Assembly (NCBI GenBank): GCA_023374045.1
Contig: CM041780.1
Location: 172,055,339-172,119,338 of the forward strand
Origin: Limonium bicolor
Taxonomy: Eukaryota > Streptophyta > Magnoliopsida > Caryophyllales > Plumbaginaceae
Direction: 5' to 3'
DNA length: 64,000 bases
A program made the translations under genes and the position numbers. The notes beneath the pieces are model-generated. The model was given only the letters and a program-made list of their open reading frames with translations. It did no database searches and had not been told where the DNA came from. Within the stretch, counting starts at the first letter, position 1; each line of letters starts with the position of its first letter. Shown here one piece after another: positions 12,530 to 25,931 of the stretch.

Positions 12530-14369
12530 CTCTATGGGCGAACATGATAACTAAGGAGATCGGAGCAGCGAGGGGAATTTGCAGCTAAAAGACGACATGC
12601 ATGCAGGGGAAGCGGGCGGAGAAAGGGGCTATGAGCGGAACGGCGAGGCCTACGCCGAAGGAGGAAAAAAAGAAAATGTATAATTGTCTAAGTTATGCAT
12701 TATTCTTAAGCACAACTAGAAATATATAAAGTAAAATATGTAAATGTAAAAGTAACAATGATATGATTATGATATATGACACATAAGAACAATAAGTTAA
12801 CTTACAGGTGTGTTTTGAAATTCAAGGCATTAGTTACAATATGTGATGTGTATTAAGTAATACCTTTTATGTTTGTAAACGAAGGAAAACTTATTTAAGA
12901 CTATAATTGTAGTGTTTTGTATAAAAACAGTCAATACTAGTAAATCTTTCATTTTTATGGTTTATAGTTTTTATGAACAAGTAATAAAAACTCACATTTA
13001 GCGATAATGAAGGAAGATGACAATAATCAGTCGGTGTTCGAATAAACGAGTGAAAACGCTAAATAATTAACTAGTGAAAACGGGTGATGAGTCGGGTTGA
13101 ATATAAGTGATGTTTTTGATCCATCACGTGACTCATCACCAACTCTCATTCATCATTCATTTAGAGTACAACCCCATGAAAGTTTCAAATAAATTACACT
13201 ATAACCTAAAAATACTACAAATTTATAATCAGACCATGATAAAATTTTCAAGTAATATATAAATCTAAAAGAAAAGTTTATCACTTGATCCACCCGGGTG
13301 ACGAGTAGATCGATCGAGTGATGAATGATGGTTAACAGGTGAGGGGTCAATTTGGGATGTAGTGGATATGCAACGGGTGATGGAAGTGGGCCAATATTTT
13401 ATGCATAGTAACATGTCGTATAACTATAAGCTACTACTATTTTAGTATATTTAATATAAAGTTTAAAGTGCAATGTGAAGGGGACAACAAATGTAACCTA
13501 GCCATAATAAAGCTCTCTCTTCCTTGCCATTGGAAAAGGGGACAACGAATGACCAAACGTGTTTAATTTCGGGAATCAGGCTTGAACAAATAGTAGTGAA
13601 TTGAATTAGAGCAAAGGTAGGGTATATAAGAACGTTGTCTCTGTATAATAGTATGAAGTTTTTTTTTCTAGATGTTACACAACAAGACCCCTATATCTTG
13701 TGTCTTTATTTTTTTCCAAATTGAATTTTGAGGGTTACCTAAGCACAGAGGATACACGATTTGGGACAAAGGCTATAATTCCACTCCAAGATGACTCAGT
13801 CTCTTGATAGTTTGTTTGTGGCAAATGTTGCTTTATCGTCAATTTCACTATTGGTCCCATAAATTTTCAACTATTTATTCTAAAAATTATATCTAATAGT
13901 TTACATCAATTCCAACACTGGTATCATAATTTATTTTCTGTTTTATTTTAACAGTGACGTTTAACAGCCGGCCACTAATTAATACTTCATATTTAAAATA
14001 AATGAAGTTTTAGAAATGCATCTAAATTTAAATTCGGCCAGATTCATCTATTAAATGACATTTATTTTGAACAAGAGGGAATATATTACATCTATACATT
14101 ATAAAATGTAGTTTTTTTTTTTTCTGTTTTGGAACCACACATCGTCCCATTCAACTTTACACATAAAGCGTTAAATTTAAGCATACAATTAATACATGTA
14201 CGGAAATTTACCAAGGATATAAAAGGGAAACAAAAAAGAAGGAAAAATCAGAAAAATAAATGACTAGGTAGCCACGAACCACTAAAGAAAAGGAAAAGAA
14301 TCAATAGCCCATTAGATAACTAAAAAAAAACTCGTGTGATCAGGAGGATTTCATTGAGGTAGACACTGG
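12530..14369. other. Intergenic, AT-rich, no gene supported
   Basis: 12530-12670 is probably LINE-1 5' leader (GC-rich near 12600-12660). The rest is AT-rich with no convincing frame or splice structure. A segment at 13080-13390 repeats TGATGAG/CTCATCA words in both orientations around a CACGTG core (13123-13135) and may be a decayed MITE, but no terminal repeats or TSD could be defined. Confidence 0.5.
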
Positions 14370-16454
14370 CTACTTTCCACCTGTGAGGGAAAACAAAGAA
14401 ACAATAAACATTGCATAAGTACTTTTTCATCCGAGCTGGAGGTGTCATTGAATCTATGGTTAGAGTACGTACTCAAGCTGATATGAAAGATGATTTTATA
14501 GTTCAAATGAAAAAATGAATTTTCTTTTTAACGAGACAAGCTAAAAGATTATTTTGTAATTGATATTTAATAATAATAAGGTTATTATTAGCTTGATAGA
14601 AGGTAATTAACATCAATTCAAAAAAAGATTACGCAAGTTTTGAAGATAACTAAATTGATATGAATTTGTAGGAAAGTGAAAGTATGTTAGACAAAATTGA
14701 TTTTTATTTATGTTAGTAAATACAATAAGTTTAACATATATGTATATATATGAAGGGGGATAACTTAAAGTAAGTAGTATAGTTACCTTTTCCTTCACAC
14801 AATTTTCTCAAGAATGCCAGGAAAATGACGAGCAGAGCGACGGCAGCAATTATTCCGATAAGAATTGCTAGTGTCTTTGAGTTTCGCTATCTCGAATCGA
14901 TTCTGCATGGACAAGTTAAAAAGTAAATCAGAATTGGGTTCTCTATGTATACAACCATAAAAACATGGAAAATTAAGAGGATTTGGAATAGAAGTCTTCC
15001 ATGCTTGCTAGCTGCTCCATATCAATCACTTGCGTCTACACTGCGAGCTATTATTAATTGATTGATTATTTAAAGAATATATCAAAAAAAAATAAATTCT
15101 TTTTTTTTATCGAAAATAAAGTTCTTAGTTAGACGTAGAACATATCTTACTTAAGCTGTGCGTGTACGATTTTTTAGTCTAGTGTAATCTATAATAATAA
15201 TAATTATAGTAAGCGCGTATTGAGATAGAGATCGATGCATGTGTTATGTTTGTTTATCGATCGAGAGACTTCCACGATTATATTAGTTAACAGATTAAGT
15301 TTACGTACTTGTACAACTGCATAGTAAAATGAACAAAATATAGTACTACACAATGTTGATGATGTTTAAAGCTCAACAACCTGAATTATTGATATCATTA
15401 ATTAATAATCATTTTTTTGTTTCGACGATCATCTATGGCCAGAGATTATTTTCCTCCAGGAATATTCCCAGAAATTACTCTCTTTTTCTAAACGCAAGCT
15501 ACTACTACTAGTAACTAATTAGTCAACACATAACTGATGATGATATAAATAGAAGTTTGTAATGAAAAACTATATATACGATTTGTTACTGTATATATTA
15601 AAATGAGAAATATTTAAGTTAACGTCGATTTTGAGATAGGTAAAATTCATGCGGTAACTAATAAACTACTACTATACTCAAAGAAAACCACTCACCACCG
15701 CCGTTACCACTACCTTGACCAGACCACGACGCCCCCCCACACAAAAAACCTCGCATAACACTTCACAAGAAAACATCAAAAGAAATTCGCCATACACAAC
15801 TCCCATTCCACACATTCTTAACCATCTGAACAGCCTCCTTTAAACAATCTTGACATTGATTCACATTCAAATCCCCAACACACATCGCAACACCTCTAAC
15901 ATCACCCGACTGTCTCACACGAAAATAAACCTCCTCTCTCTCTGACCATTAACCACCATCAATCCATTCATCACCGACACTACGTCACCGTAACTCTCCG
16001 CAGCGCTATTCGGGGCGCATTTACTCACGACAACGGACTTATCTTCAATTCCAAGGAAAGTGGTGTTATCGTACCGGAGATAGCAGCCGTCTAGCTGGAT
16101 AGAGGCAGCGATAGAGTTGGTGCAGAGGATGGTGGTGAGTTGGGTGATTGCGGTGGAGATGCAGGTGGGGCAGTTTGGGAGATCTGGGCGGCATTGGAAT
16201 TGGGCGTAGATGGTGGGGGTAGAGGTTGTGAAGTTGTTGTAGTATGAGGATGATGCGGAGGTGAGGAGGGAAGTTAAGAGGGAGTTGAGTTTTGATGAGT
16301 AGGGTGAGTTTGGTGTGTATTTTACGGGTGAGCAACCGACGTAGATGAATGAGGAGGGGGAGGAAGACGCGGTGGTTGTAAGGAGGAAAGAAAAGAGTAA
16401 GAGTAAGTAGCAGAGACGATGGAAGAAGCCATTGATTAGAGACGAAAGAAGCAT
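14370..16454 (-). pseudogene. Plasmodesmata-located protein (DUF26), frameshifted
   Basis: A three-exon gene read on the minus strand. Exon 1 (16454-15696) starts with a signal peptide (residues 1-30) and the first DUF26 domain, with cysteines 41, 88, 95, 98, 111, 124 and 146; the core is C-X6-C-X2-C, two residues shorter than the usual C-X8-C-X2-C. The frame then breaks in a GA run (15934-15943). The next frame holds the second DUF26 core CVGDLNVNQCQDC, followed by two more shifts near 15810 and 15763. Donor GTGAGT is at 15695-15690. Exon 2 (14902-14787) encodes the transmembrane helix KTLAILIGIIAAVALLVIF and needs one more shift. Exon 3 (14380-14370) adds GGK-stop, the usual PDLP ending. 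PDLPs are type I membrane proteins that regulate callose and cell-to-cell traffic at plasmodesmata. Splice sites survive but four indels break the frame, so this is a recent pseudogene or a gene spoiled by assembly errors. Confidence 0.85.
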
Positions 16455-16525
16455 CTTTTCCTTTGTTTTTATTTGATATTAATGGAGGTGAGAAAAGAAG
16501 TCAACACGGAAAGGTATAAGAGGGT
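16455..16525 (-). promoter_or_regulatory. Candidate PDLP 5' region with W-box
   Basis: Directly upstream of the PDLP start the minus strand has TTGACT (16504-16499), a WRKY W-box core, and a weak TATA-like CTTATACC at 16520-16513. PDLP genes are known to be defence-responsive, so a W-box fits, but short motifs like these occur often by chance. Confidence 0.25.
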
Positions 16526-17606
16526 TATTGATTGGCGAGAGGTAGAAGAAGAAAGGGAATATCATATGAGCATACTACGCAGAACGCTTTACGTGGGTTG
16601 CGTATCAGCACATTGTTTATGTACTATTGCTCGACTTACTACTATATGATATGGGGAGCAGGGTTAAGATTAACGAGAGGGTTATCCTCTTTCTTTTTCG
16701 GAAGATTTGGTACAACCTGTACTGAACAATTATGGCGCATAGATGATAGGAGAAGCTTTTTTAGAAAGTCCTTGGGAGGGAGACAATATGCACGGATGTT
16801 AGTTAGTTTAGTTCCATCTATCATTATCTAGAAAGGTCATCTAATTAAACGATAGGCTAATTATTTTGATTTCCCAAGAGAAAGATAAACAAATGATATA
16901 AGTGGGGGTCGGGGCCAACAATATTGAAGAGAAAAGAAGCAAAGGCATCGATCATCCTTTTCTTTTCTAATTTATTCATTTCTTCTGGTATCCATGCATA
17001 AAGTTGAAAATTGCTTCTTCTGTGAAGGGCAAATGGGAAAAGTCGAAAGTTTTGCAACTAGCCATCAACCTTTATCTATCTTCTTTCCTTTCTTTCTGTT
17101 ATATATACGGCTAGATTCTAATCTTTTATGGCTAACCATAGGATAATGGATGCATAGTTGATTTATATTAGTTCTCCTTGGAATTTTTTTAACAACCATA
17201 GTACAATACTCCCTCTTATATCCAAATTTTTTATAGAAAAGAGTATCTTAAGATACAAGCGCTAAAAAGGGTAGTTTGTCAAAGGACACGGAATATCAGT
17301 TTGATTAACACGCTTCGAGGTATAGGTGACAACTTGGTCATCACGAGGAGCAATTTCATAAGTTTTAGGGTTCCTATTCGAAAATGACTCAAATCAACTC
17401 AAAAATGCTTTGAAATTTTAACACATGATAAAGAATGACATTTAGAGCATAATAGCTTTGGAATTTTGAATTTTTAAATTTTCAATAATATCCTACTAAT
17501 TTCTTAACAGGTTTGACGAGAAATTGAATTTAAAAATATTCCTTTATCTGAAAATTCCAACTTCTCTTTGGGTGGGTTCTTTCCTAGCGATTTGGACATT
17601 AATCCA
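16526..17606. other. Intergenic, no gene supported
   Basis: Region between the PDLP gene and the CACTA end. Short frames on both strands (for example 16532-16831) resemble nothing I recognise. Near 17208 a CTCCCTCTTATATCC word recalls a Stowaway end, without a matching partner. Confidence 0.5.
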
Positions 17607-18142
17607 CACTACTAGAAAACAGCGTTTTAGCGACGGATTTAGCTACGGAATAGCGACGGATTCGTGACGGAAACATTGGCGACGGAATAGATTCGTTATC
17701 GCCCGCGTTTGATTTTACTTACTCAAACGACGCCGTTTTGGCTTGTTTTAGCTACGGACTAGCGACGGACGTATCCGTCGCTAAAACTTTAGGTAAAATA
17801 ACACGCGCAGCGCGGCCATTTCGTCTTCCTTTTTCTGTTCTACCATTGTCGAACCAGAGCGACGACAACAGTGAACCAGCGCGCCCCATAGCAGATTTTG
17901 GCGGATTCTGACTCGTTTTTCCGGCCAGCCAACACTCCCATCGTCCCCGGTAAGTTTCTGGCGGCTACTGCACGCGTTTTCTGCTCTCAGGTAAGTCCCC
18001 AAATCCCTAACTCATTAATTCCAAAAATTAAAATAGTATATCTAAAATTTTGTTAGTTTTGATTTAAATTGTGTGGTTTTCATTGTAAATTTGTGCTAAA
18101 AAACTGTTAGTATGCCAATATCTAATTTTTTTATGGTAATCG
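17607..18142 (+). mobile_element. CACTA (En/Spm) transposon, one end
   Basis: Starts with CACTACTAGAAAAC, the canonical terminal inverted repeat of plant CACTA elements. Subterminal repeats AGCGACGGA / AGCTACGGA follow in direct and inverted orientation (17637-17785, including TCCGTCGCTAAAA), where the TNPA-type protein binds. The next 350 bp are GC-rich with donor-like GTAAGT sites (about 17949 and 17991), as in a transcribed leader. The element is interrupted at 18142 by solo LTR C and may continue after 45126. The partner terminus is not in the window, and no transposase was seen. Confidence 0.8.
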
Positions 18143-18730
18143 TGTAACACCCCGTCTTAATCCTACCGTGGTTATCCCAAACTTAACAACATATACACAA
18201 ACGTCGCAGCGGAATTTAATATATGCCAGGACCTTGCTACGGTCTGGAACGCAAGAATCCCCGAACTTAAATATTTACAACCGTACATCCAAAATCCATA
18301 CCAACCGAGTTTCATAGTATTCTCCAAGTCTAACAAGTTTACCACAATTTTGAATATTAACAGACGGGTGCACATACACAACCCGTACTCAAAATAAAAC
18401 CCTCCTAAGTCTACCCACTCCTACTCTCTCGAGGTGAGTCTTCTGGGCGTTACCTGCAAAATTAAACTGTAACACCCTATAATAATAAAACAACAGCGGA
18501 AAATAAACTAAAGGTGCTACAGACCATCGGGCTCCAAACACCCGGTACCAACCTCACCAATTACAACCTTTACAATTAACTAAGTTACGGTCTGAACTTC
18601 GAGAAAACTTAACAAAACATAATAATAAAACACATTCGCTCTCCACAAAACCTAGTCCCATCCCAAACGCTCATTCTCTTCGTGGCCACCTGTAAATCAA
18701 TTCGTACCTGCAAGATGAAACCAAGCAGCC

Positions 18731-18770
18731 CACCCCGGGAGGGGTGAGTCAGTTCCCTGGAATGGAACTG
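18731..18770 (-). other. Hairpin cluster in B 3' LTR
   Basis: CACCCC/GGGGTG (18731-18746, loop GGGA) and CAGTTCC/GGAACTG (18750-18770, 7-nt loop) lie side by side. They correspond in order and spacing to hairpins h4 and h3 of LTRs A, A2 and C, with different bases. An identical copy is at 26197-26236 in the other LTR. Confidence 0.5.
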
Positions 18771-19103
18771 GTACTATTCTCTAAAACAAAACTTTAATAT
18801 AACTTGAGAACGAACAATAACTTGAAAACAACACTTAAACAAAATAGCGAAACAAAACACCCTTTTAAAATACCAAGTCAAACATAACATTTCAAAGGAG
18901 ACAAATAACAGAAGAGTAAAGTTAGTAAATAACACCACACCAAGAGTTAGTGAACAATCATTACTTATGTTAGATCCATTTCCAAGTTGGAGTAGAAAGA
19001 CCCATGTAGTCACGAGGACTAGGAATGAATGAGAGAAAACCAAAACCAGCAACTCAAGAATGGAATGAAACCAACTGGGAGAGATGGCCCCCACCGCCAA
19101 GAA

Positions 19104-19242
19104 CGTCCATTAAGGACAGGGGATATACAGCCCCTTACTGTTAACTACGTCCTCTCGGGACAAGGGATATACAGCCCTTTACTGTTTAATATCAATGCCC
19201 CTATGGGCGAGGGATATACAGCCCCCTACTGTTTACATTAAA
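19104..19242. repeat. 48-bp minisatellite, three units, hairpin-forming
   Basis: Three units share the core GATATACAGCCC. In each, GGG-ATATACAG-CCC can pair, and a second small stem precedes it: GTCC/GGAC, GTCC/GGAC and GCCC/GGGC. The third unit keeps pairing with different bases. Copied at 26571-26709 in the 5' LTR. Confidence 0.8.
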
Positions 19243-19551
19243 GACGTGCGCACGTCGAAAGAAAGATTTCCAAGATTGACCTTTTCCAAAAATCCCGCTA
19301 GATCACCAACTACCCAGAGCAATACCAAAACACTCAGTCCTACAGAGTGCAGAAGCGTAAACCCTAAGCAGCCAATGTCTAACGGGCAACCAAGTAGAAG
19401 AAACCAATACCCAAGTGAGTTCCACATCCAAGGCTCAGTTAGTCACACAAGCTGAGTCAGTCACACAACCATTTCTTATTTTTAGAAGTTCCTCTTAAAG
19501 TCAGTTAGCGTTTCCAAAACATTCCACAAGTCAACCAGCAAAAATATCATA

Positions 19552-19671
19552 GTACGAGAAATCGTACAAAACATTCCATAAAGTCCAAAACACGTCAAGC
19601 TGAGTACGAGAAATCGTACAAAACATTCCATAAAGGCCAAAACACAACAAGCTGAGTACGAGAAATCGTAC
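19552..19671. repeat. Tandem GTACGAGAAATCGTAC hairpins (x3)
   Basis: The perfect palindrome GTACGA-GAAA-TCGTAC occurs at 19552-19567, 19603-19618 and 19656-19671, within a repeat of 51-53 bp that also contains AAAACATTCCA and CAAAACAC words. On the plus strand the loop is GAAA. All three palindromes are unchanged in the other LTR (27019-27138). Confidence 0.85.
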
Positions 19672-21032
19672 CTGGGTAACGCTGTAGCAGCTCTAGACAA
19701 CTTGCGTAAACAATCAACAGTACTCTGAAGAATATTAAAGGTAATCTATCATCAACAACTTATGCCCTAAGTCAAACTTAAATAGATTCCTCTCTTATCC
19801 ACTACTAATACTTAACCGTAGTTCTCACATTAATACCTTTATATCTTAAGTGTATTTATATTACTCAGTTAGTCTTAGAATCTCAATAATCACCCTTAAG
19901 CTTAATACCTTTATTCCCCTAAATGTTTTATTTTTTTACACACATACTCTCTATAAACTATGTATAATCCTTTTGTACTAAACTTCAATAAACTTAAGCC
20001 TTAAATACGTTTTAAATTGTTTTACAAAACCTAAGGTTTCAAAGGAATAACCTAATAAATTAATTTCCTTTATTGTATTCAGGATGGACAATATATCTAC
20101 ATAAAGTAGAATTTATCAAAGAATTATATTCTGGTTCGTAAGTGAAATTGTTAATTATTTAATCTATTATGAAAAATCCCCATACCATATATTCAAATGA
20201 CACATTAATATTCCCCGTGTCAAAAGGTAAATCCTTATAGCCCCTTATGTAACTTAGTTCCTCTAAATAAAGGTTCAATGGTTTATGTATCAAATTTCTA
20301 TTTATAAACCTTTTAGTAAATCTTTAACTATTATGTACAACACTTATTTATAAACTCACATCTTGAATATTAGTAATAAATGTATTTTATATGGCTAACT
20401 AATTCTAAGAAACTTAAGGATTATTATTTAGAGTAATTTCCTAATCATAGTTTAATATAGTCTTATACCATAACCCCTTTTAATGATTTTGTCTCAAAAT
20501 ATTAAGTTATTACTCAATACTATAAATATTAAGAAATGATTAAATCTAGACTTATTTATCCTCTTCACATTTAGATGTAAAAGTAACTCATTTACTTTAT
20601 TATTGTTTATATAATATGAACATTTAAATGTAAAAGTATTTCATTCATTTTATTATCAAGATCTATTTGTGTAACACTTTATGTAAACTAATTACAAATT
20701 TTCCTAAATTTCAACTTATTAATTTCTTAACCCAATTATAGGTTTACATTGAGGACATTGACTAAATATATACATGTATTTTAATACTGTTTATATAAAT
20801 CTTAGAAATTCAAGGGTAACTAAAAACTCAATTCATAACCATAAATTAATACCACCTCATATAGTATTCTATTATTAGTATTATGTAGAGGTTTTATTTT
20901 AACTCATTAATTCCTGCATATTATATTTTCTATAAGGTATTTTATTTCTTTTATTTATTTATTTATCGTATATATATATATATCCTTCCTATTATATTTC
21001 TCACAAGGAATGTTATTTCCTTTATCTATTCT

Positions 21033-21033
<1 letters not shown>

Positions 21034-21078
<45 letters not shown>
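21034..21078. repeat. (AT)n microsatellite
   Basis: About 22 AT units in the B 3' LTR. The other LTR has a shorter run at 28492-28524, so the two LTRs have drifted in length. Confidence 0.9.
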
Positions 21079-21083
<5 letters not shown>

Positions 21084-23433
21084 CCTACATATATTAAGAT
21101 TTATCCAGAACACTCTTTAAGAAATTCTATTGTATTTAATTATACCTAATATCTTGTAGACATATCCAAAACTTATTTATGGTTTATAAAATAAAGTATT
21201 TCCCTTAGTTTTAGTTACACATATTAGCTTCCATATTATATATAACAAATAAAATGTAGTTTAGTTAAATTCCTTGATTCACTATAAGTTACTTCTTAAT
21301 TCCCTTTTATAAATGCGTAAAAATAATATAAATATATATTTGTTCCTTAGTTTATTTAAAATGTTAACTCCCATATAATATAGTAAATAAAATGCAGGAT
21401 AATTAAATTCCTTAATTTATATAAGTTCCTACTTAAGTAAGTAAATATACATATATGTAAATAATTTCATTGCTCTTAAAAACTAATACAAAAACATTTA
21501 TAAACTTACTGTTATAAAATGTTAATTTAGTTCCCTTTATTTTCCCCAGCTTAAAAGTTAATTAACAAACCATACTTTAATTTTTGATTACATTAAAAAC
21601 CTTATATTATAGGTTATTCTTATGAAAAACTCATAAACACAATTTTAAAAACCCTTTACCATTGCCCAAAAATTCCCAAATTTAATATACAGTAACTATA
21701 ACATTTTAGACATATTATAAAATTTTTATTTCATAAAAATATCTTTTTAATTTAGCCAGATAATTCCAGAAACGCCGTAACTTGTAAAAATCATAACTTA
21801 TGTTTAAAAACTCCAAATCCATAATAATTTACATAAAAATAAACTACACAAAATAAGGAATCTATGTTTAAAATTTCAAGTCAAAATACATTCGGGAAGG
21901 CACTTAAATTAATTAAACAAGTTAGGGTTTATTCCTGGAAACAATATAAAAACTTATACACTTAAAATCGTGTGTTTTAATCGTGGCCGTCCATCTCTAT
22001 TAACTGAGATCGAACGGCTCCTGCTGCGCGAGTTCTTCAGAGGGTTCAAAATCGAAACCGAGTACTAATTCGCCTATAGCTCTCGATCTACAGAACGAAA
22101 TTCAACGATTCTTGTTTCTATGGATTCGTAATACAATTTCGGTTCCAATGATGCTAGTTTCCCCAATTATCATGCAGTAATCGTCGAGTTTCGAATTCAA
22201 TTCGAAGGTTAGGGTTCATATCGGTTCCAGGGTTGATTTCGAATACAAATCTATCAAATTCTCTTAATATAGTACGTAATTGACACAATTGAAACATGGG
22301 TTAGGTCGGAATTGTAAAACCGGTTAGCATAATCGGAGGAATTGAAGAAAGCTCACCGGAATTGCTCGAATCGAAGTGATTTCGAGATCGGGTTTCTGGA
22401 AAAATTCGAACTTCCGACCAGTTCGGGAAGCACACTTCGAGGATCTATAAGTTATTGCACAGATCGAGTTAGGTTTTGATTTTGGGCTCATTAGAAAGAT
22501 GACACTTAGATCTACACATTGATAACTAGAACTAATCCTAACACGCATTATACAGAAAGAAAATTGACCCGAAAGTTACGAGTTTACCTCTCTGTTTCGG
22601 TATGATTTTATGTGCTGGAAAATCCGAAACTTTGAGCGACTATAACTTCCAAACGGTTATGATTCAGGCTTGGGCATAAACATAAGAATTGTAGACGGAT
22701 TAGAGATCTACACAACGAGCTAAAGAAATCGAAATTTGGTTGAAAGACGAGGAAGTTATGGCATGACGAACTTTACCTGAAATCGAAGTATAACTGGAAT
22801 CTGGGTTACGACTGAGAAAGGTGCCAACTTGAGAACGACTTTCCCGTTGATGTGGATGGAGTTAGGGCTTGTATGAGCTATGAATGTAAAGAGGGAATTA
22901 AGGAGAAGAGAGTGGTGAAGACGGCACTGGAAAATTCGAAGTAATGAGAGAGATATGGCCGTCACAAGTTAGGTCAAAAACGGTTGTTTGCTGGAGAAAA
23001 TCAAGGAGGTAAAAATCTGCTAAGTGTTGGGACGCACGAGAGGCTGACACGTGGCACTTATGAAATTTTGGCTCTAAACTTCAAACTAGCATAACTTTGG
23101 CTAGGATGATCCGTTTTTGACGTTCTTTTTATCGATCTTCATGGTTTTCCATAACCTATTTATTGATATAGGTTTCATGGCCTGGTTTGACCATTCTCAA
23201 AAAGTCAACCCTAGCAAGGCTTAATAAGCTTTAAGGTTTCTAGAATTTTATATTGACTTTCATATCTCAAAACAATGTTCCAACACTTCCCAAAATCTTT
23301 ATAATATATATGGAGTGTTTAATAATTTTCCCAAGATTTATTGACTTATAAATCTTATTATTAAATTCATAATACTATATAATAATGTATATAATTAGGA
23401 GAAAACCCCTAAATACATTTCACAACCCCATAT

Positions 23434-23525
23434 AATTTAATATTCATAATTCCATATAATAATTTAATATTCATAATTCCATATAATAATTTAATATTCA
23501 TAATTCCATATAATAATTTAATACT
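23434..23525. repeat. 27-bp tandem repeat near the B LTR end
   Basis: Three to four units of an AT-rich 27-mer containing CATATAATAATTTAATATTC. The same block is at 30872-30968 in the other LTR. Confidence 0.8.
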
Positions 23526-23600
23526 TAATAGTATTATTAAAGGTTTAATAAAAGAAATCCCCTAAATTAATTTAAATTAATTTAGGGGTATTTCAGCATA

Positions 23601-23632
23601 TCCCCCTTAAAAGAAACTTCGCCTCGAAGTTT
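23601..23632 (-). other. LTR-adjacent hairpin-PPT module of B
   Basis: On the minus strand the stem AAACTTCG/CGAAGTTT (8 bp, loop AGG; plus coordinates 23614-23632) precedes CTTTTAAGGGGGATATGC, which ends directly at the LTR start. The 7-8 bp stem differs from those of A and D (AACTTTG/CAAAGTT) yet still pairs. Confidence 0.78.
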
Positions 23633-23917
23633 AAAAATCAACTAATAACCACTCACACCGCTTCGGGTGTGCTGAGACAATAAAAATTCCAATGAAATTC
23701 CATACCCAACCAATCCTTTATTTCCATCCACTTCCGTAACAACATTCCACTCAAGATTACTCAAAATCGAACTGAATCAGGATATACCAAGATATAGCAT
23801 GACGAAAAACAAAAGTCACATACAAACACCCCTCATTCTGCTAATACTGTTCTCCCTTTGCTAATAACGAAACGCGGCATAATCCGGATGAGATAACGAA
23901 GGAGGAGTATGCCAGCA

Positions 23918-23954
23918 TATCCCCCTTAAAAGAGCTAAGGTACGCCCTCGTACC
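23918..23954 (-). other. Internal hairpin-PPT module of B
   Basis: Minus strand: stem GGTACG/CGTACC (loop AGGG; plus 23939-23954), then TAGCT and CTTTTAAGGGGGATATGC. The plus-strand PPT word of 21 nt (23913-23933) is identical to that at 23594-23614, including the CA that precedes it. It corresponds to the internal modules of A and D. Confidence 0.72.
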
Positions 23955-25919
23955 GCTACTAATGGCACATTCAAAGAATTCAACAACTTATTAACCAGCT
24001 TTGTTGAATTTTACTGTACCGTTGATTATATCTATGATCGTTATATATATCTGTATCTCTTGATTGTTATGTATTTGTATTTCCTTGGTGGTTATAAAAT
24101 TTTATCTTATGATTATTATCCATTCATTTAATGACGGATACGAATTATATGTCCATATGTGATCATTTATCATATCAATTATATTATCAAGCTATAAACC
24201 AGGTGTAACGTATTTGAGTAGTTTATAATAATATTTCAGATCATTTAATGATCCTTAATAATCTTCCAAAATCATCTTCAAGGGTTTATTAGTCAACCAT
24301 ATGTTAAAACTTTATAAGCTGAATATTTTCTGTGACTTTCAAGTTTCAATTGTTTTGATAATTAATTATCGTATTGTAGATGATTCATTCAGTGTTTACT
24401 TTATAAAATTTACTTATTATATATTTACATAATCTCACCCAAGGGAGAATCTAAGGAAGTTCTTATCAATTATAATGTAGCTCCAAAGTCTGATTTCTTT
24501 ATCTTAAAATTTATTTTTTCCAAGATAGGGACTCTATATAAAATTTTAAATCAAATGAACTAGTCTAATGAAAACTCACTCACTCTTGGTGATTATTTTC
24601 CTTCGGGTTTGTTCTATGTAAGTGTTCTTCTAATTATTAAATCTTAGTACTCTCTTAGACAATGGTGGCTTTTAGTAAATATCGCTGTTAGTGTGACTTT
24701 TAAAAATTTATACCTGTATAATGTTAAACTTCCAAGTAAACATGAGGATTTCCAAATCTTTAAGTAACTCCCAATTATTCACTAGATGCTCGATATTCCG
24801 AGTATTTAAGGATCAATGATATTTAGTTTAGTGTTACTCTTCTCTTCACTTAATCTTTAAGTAACTTCCTTTAATGGTTTTTATATTCAACAAGGGGTAG
24901 ACGTTCTACCTTGAAGTACCCAAATTTTAAATTCCCTTCCTCCATATATAGGTATTTTTCACCAAAAATTTACTCAATAAATCCTTTCCTTGTTTGAATT
25001 TAATACTGGATATTAAGATATAAATATAAGATTGTTCATTGTGGCTAGTAATGAAATATGCCCAGCTCAAGATTTCATGATGGTAACGTCTTACCACCAC
25101 TTCCCCTCAAGTTCAACACAATCCATCACCTGCGTAGAAGATTATATACGGTTAGATGACAAGGCTTGTCTAGCCCCTAAACTTCTAGAAGTGGGTGTGC
25201 ACCCCCACTACTTTCAGCCTAGGAGTTCGTCGCACCAGGCACTTCCCGTAGGGTGTTAGGTTTATGTGTTTTCTTTCTAAAGTTAACATAGAGTTTTAAT
25301 GTGTTTTATGGGTTCGGGTGTATGCTACTAGTGTTGGTTAACTTAATAATTTTCTAGACTTAAGATTTATCCAAACATTACCTTTAGGCAACAATTTGTT
25401 CCAAGCAATTCTTGAGATTTATTTAGAAACTTTAAAGGAGTTGAAGCACTTCCACATAATATCAATACTAATTTAGTTATTTAAAGTTCTATTTGTATAC
25501 TGTTTTCAATTTAAAAGTATTCTTTAAAATTTCTAAGAACATATGTACTAGCCTTTAAAGGATTGCATTTTTGGCAATGAATTCTCCATAAGTATGCTTT
25601 TGAAAAAATAGCTTAATATTTGGATATCTCAACCAAAATCTTATCGTACTTAATATAGGATGTTCCAATCTTATATATATATATTTATATATATATTTCT
25701 GTAGTTTATTGTTGGAACGGTATAACAACACATCAAACTCAACAGACATTCACAAAAGAAAAGTGTGTAAAGGAATCATTCACTAATCTAAGAAGGGTTA
25801 GGAGTCGTGCCTTACTGGAATCCTCACTTCCCAATTCTACCCCAATTCCCCAGTTTTAAGTGCACCTATATTCTAAGTATTTCACTCGGCTTGTTTTCTC
25901 GGGTTCAGAGCGTAACTAC

Positions 25920-25931
25920 GCTCTGATACCA
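25920..25931 (-). other. Primer binding site of B, tRNA-iMet
   Basis: The minus strand reads TGGTATCAGAGC three bases from the 5' LTR end (25935), complementary to initiator Met tRNA. It fixes the orientation of B. Confidence 0.93.

Larger units (their letters stand above)
18468..23595 (-). mobile_element. 3' LTR of element B (left copy)
   Basis: Starts TGTAACACCC and ends GGGGTATTTCA on the plus strand. Most of it (about 19700-21950) is very AT-rich; 21950-23230 has more GC. It holds two hairpin minisatellites, an AT dinucleotide run, a 27-bp tandem repeat and a two-hairpin cluster. The CAGCGGA box (18494-18500) is close to the terminus. Short frames repeated in both LTRs (for example 22324-22548 and 29769-29993) have no known domain. 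Confidence 0.94.

Noticed and set aside
17205..17260. Stowaway MITE end (CTCCCTC word)
   Set aside because: No matching inverted repeat or TA duplication nearby.
18774..19100. Antisense frames repeated in both LTRs of B (also 22324-22965 and 29769-30410)
   Set aside because: They are duplicated only because the LTRs are; no domain and very biased AT composition.
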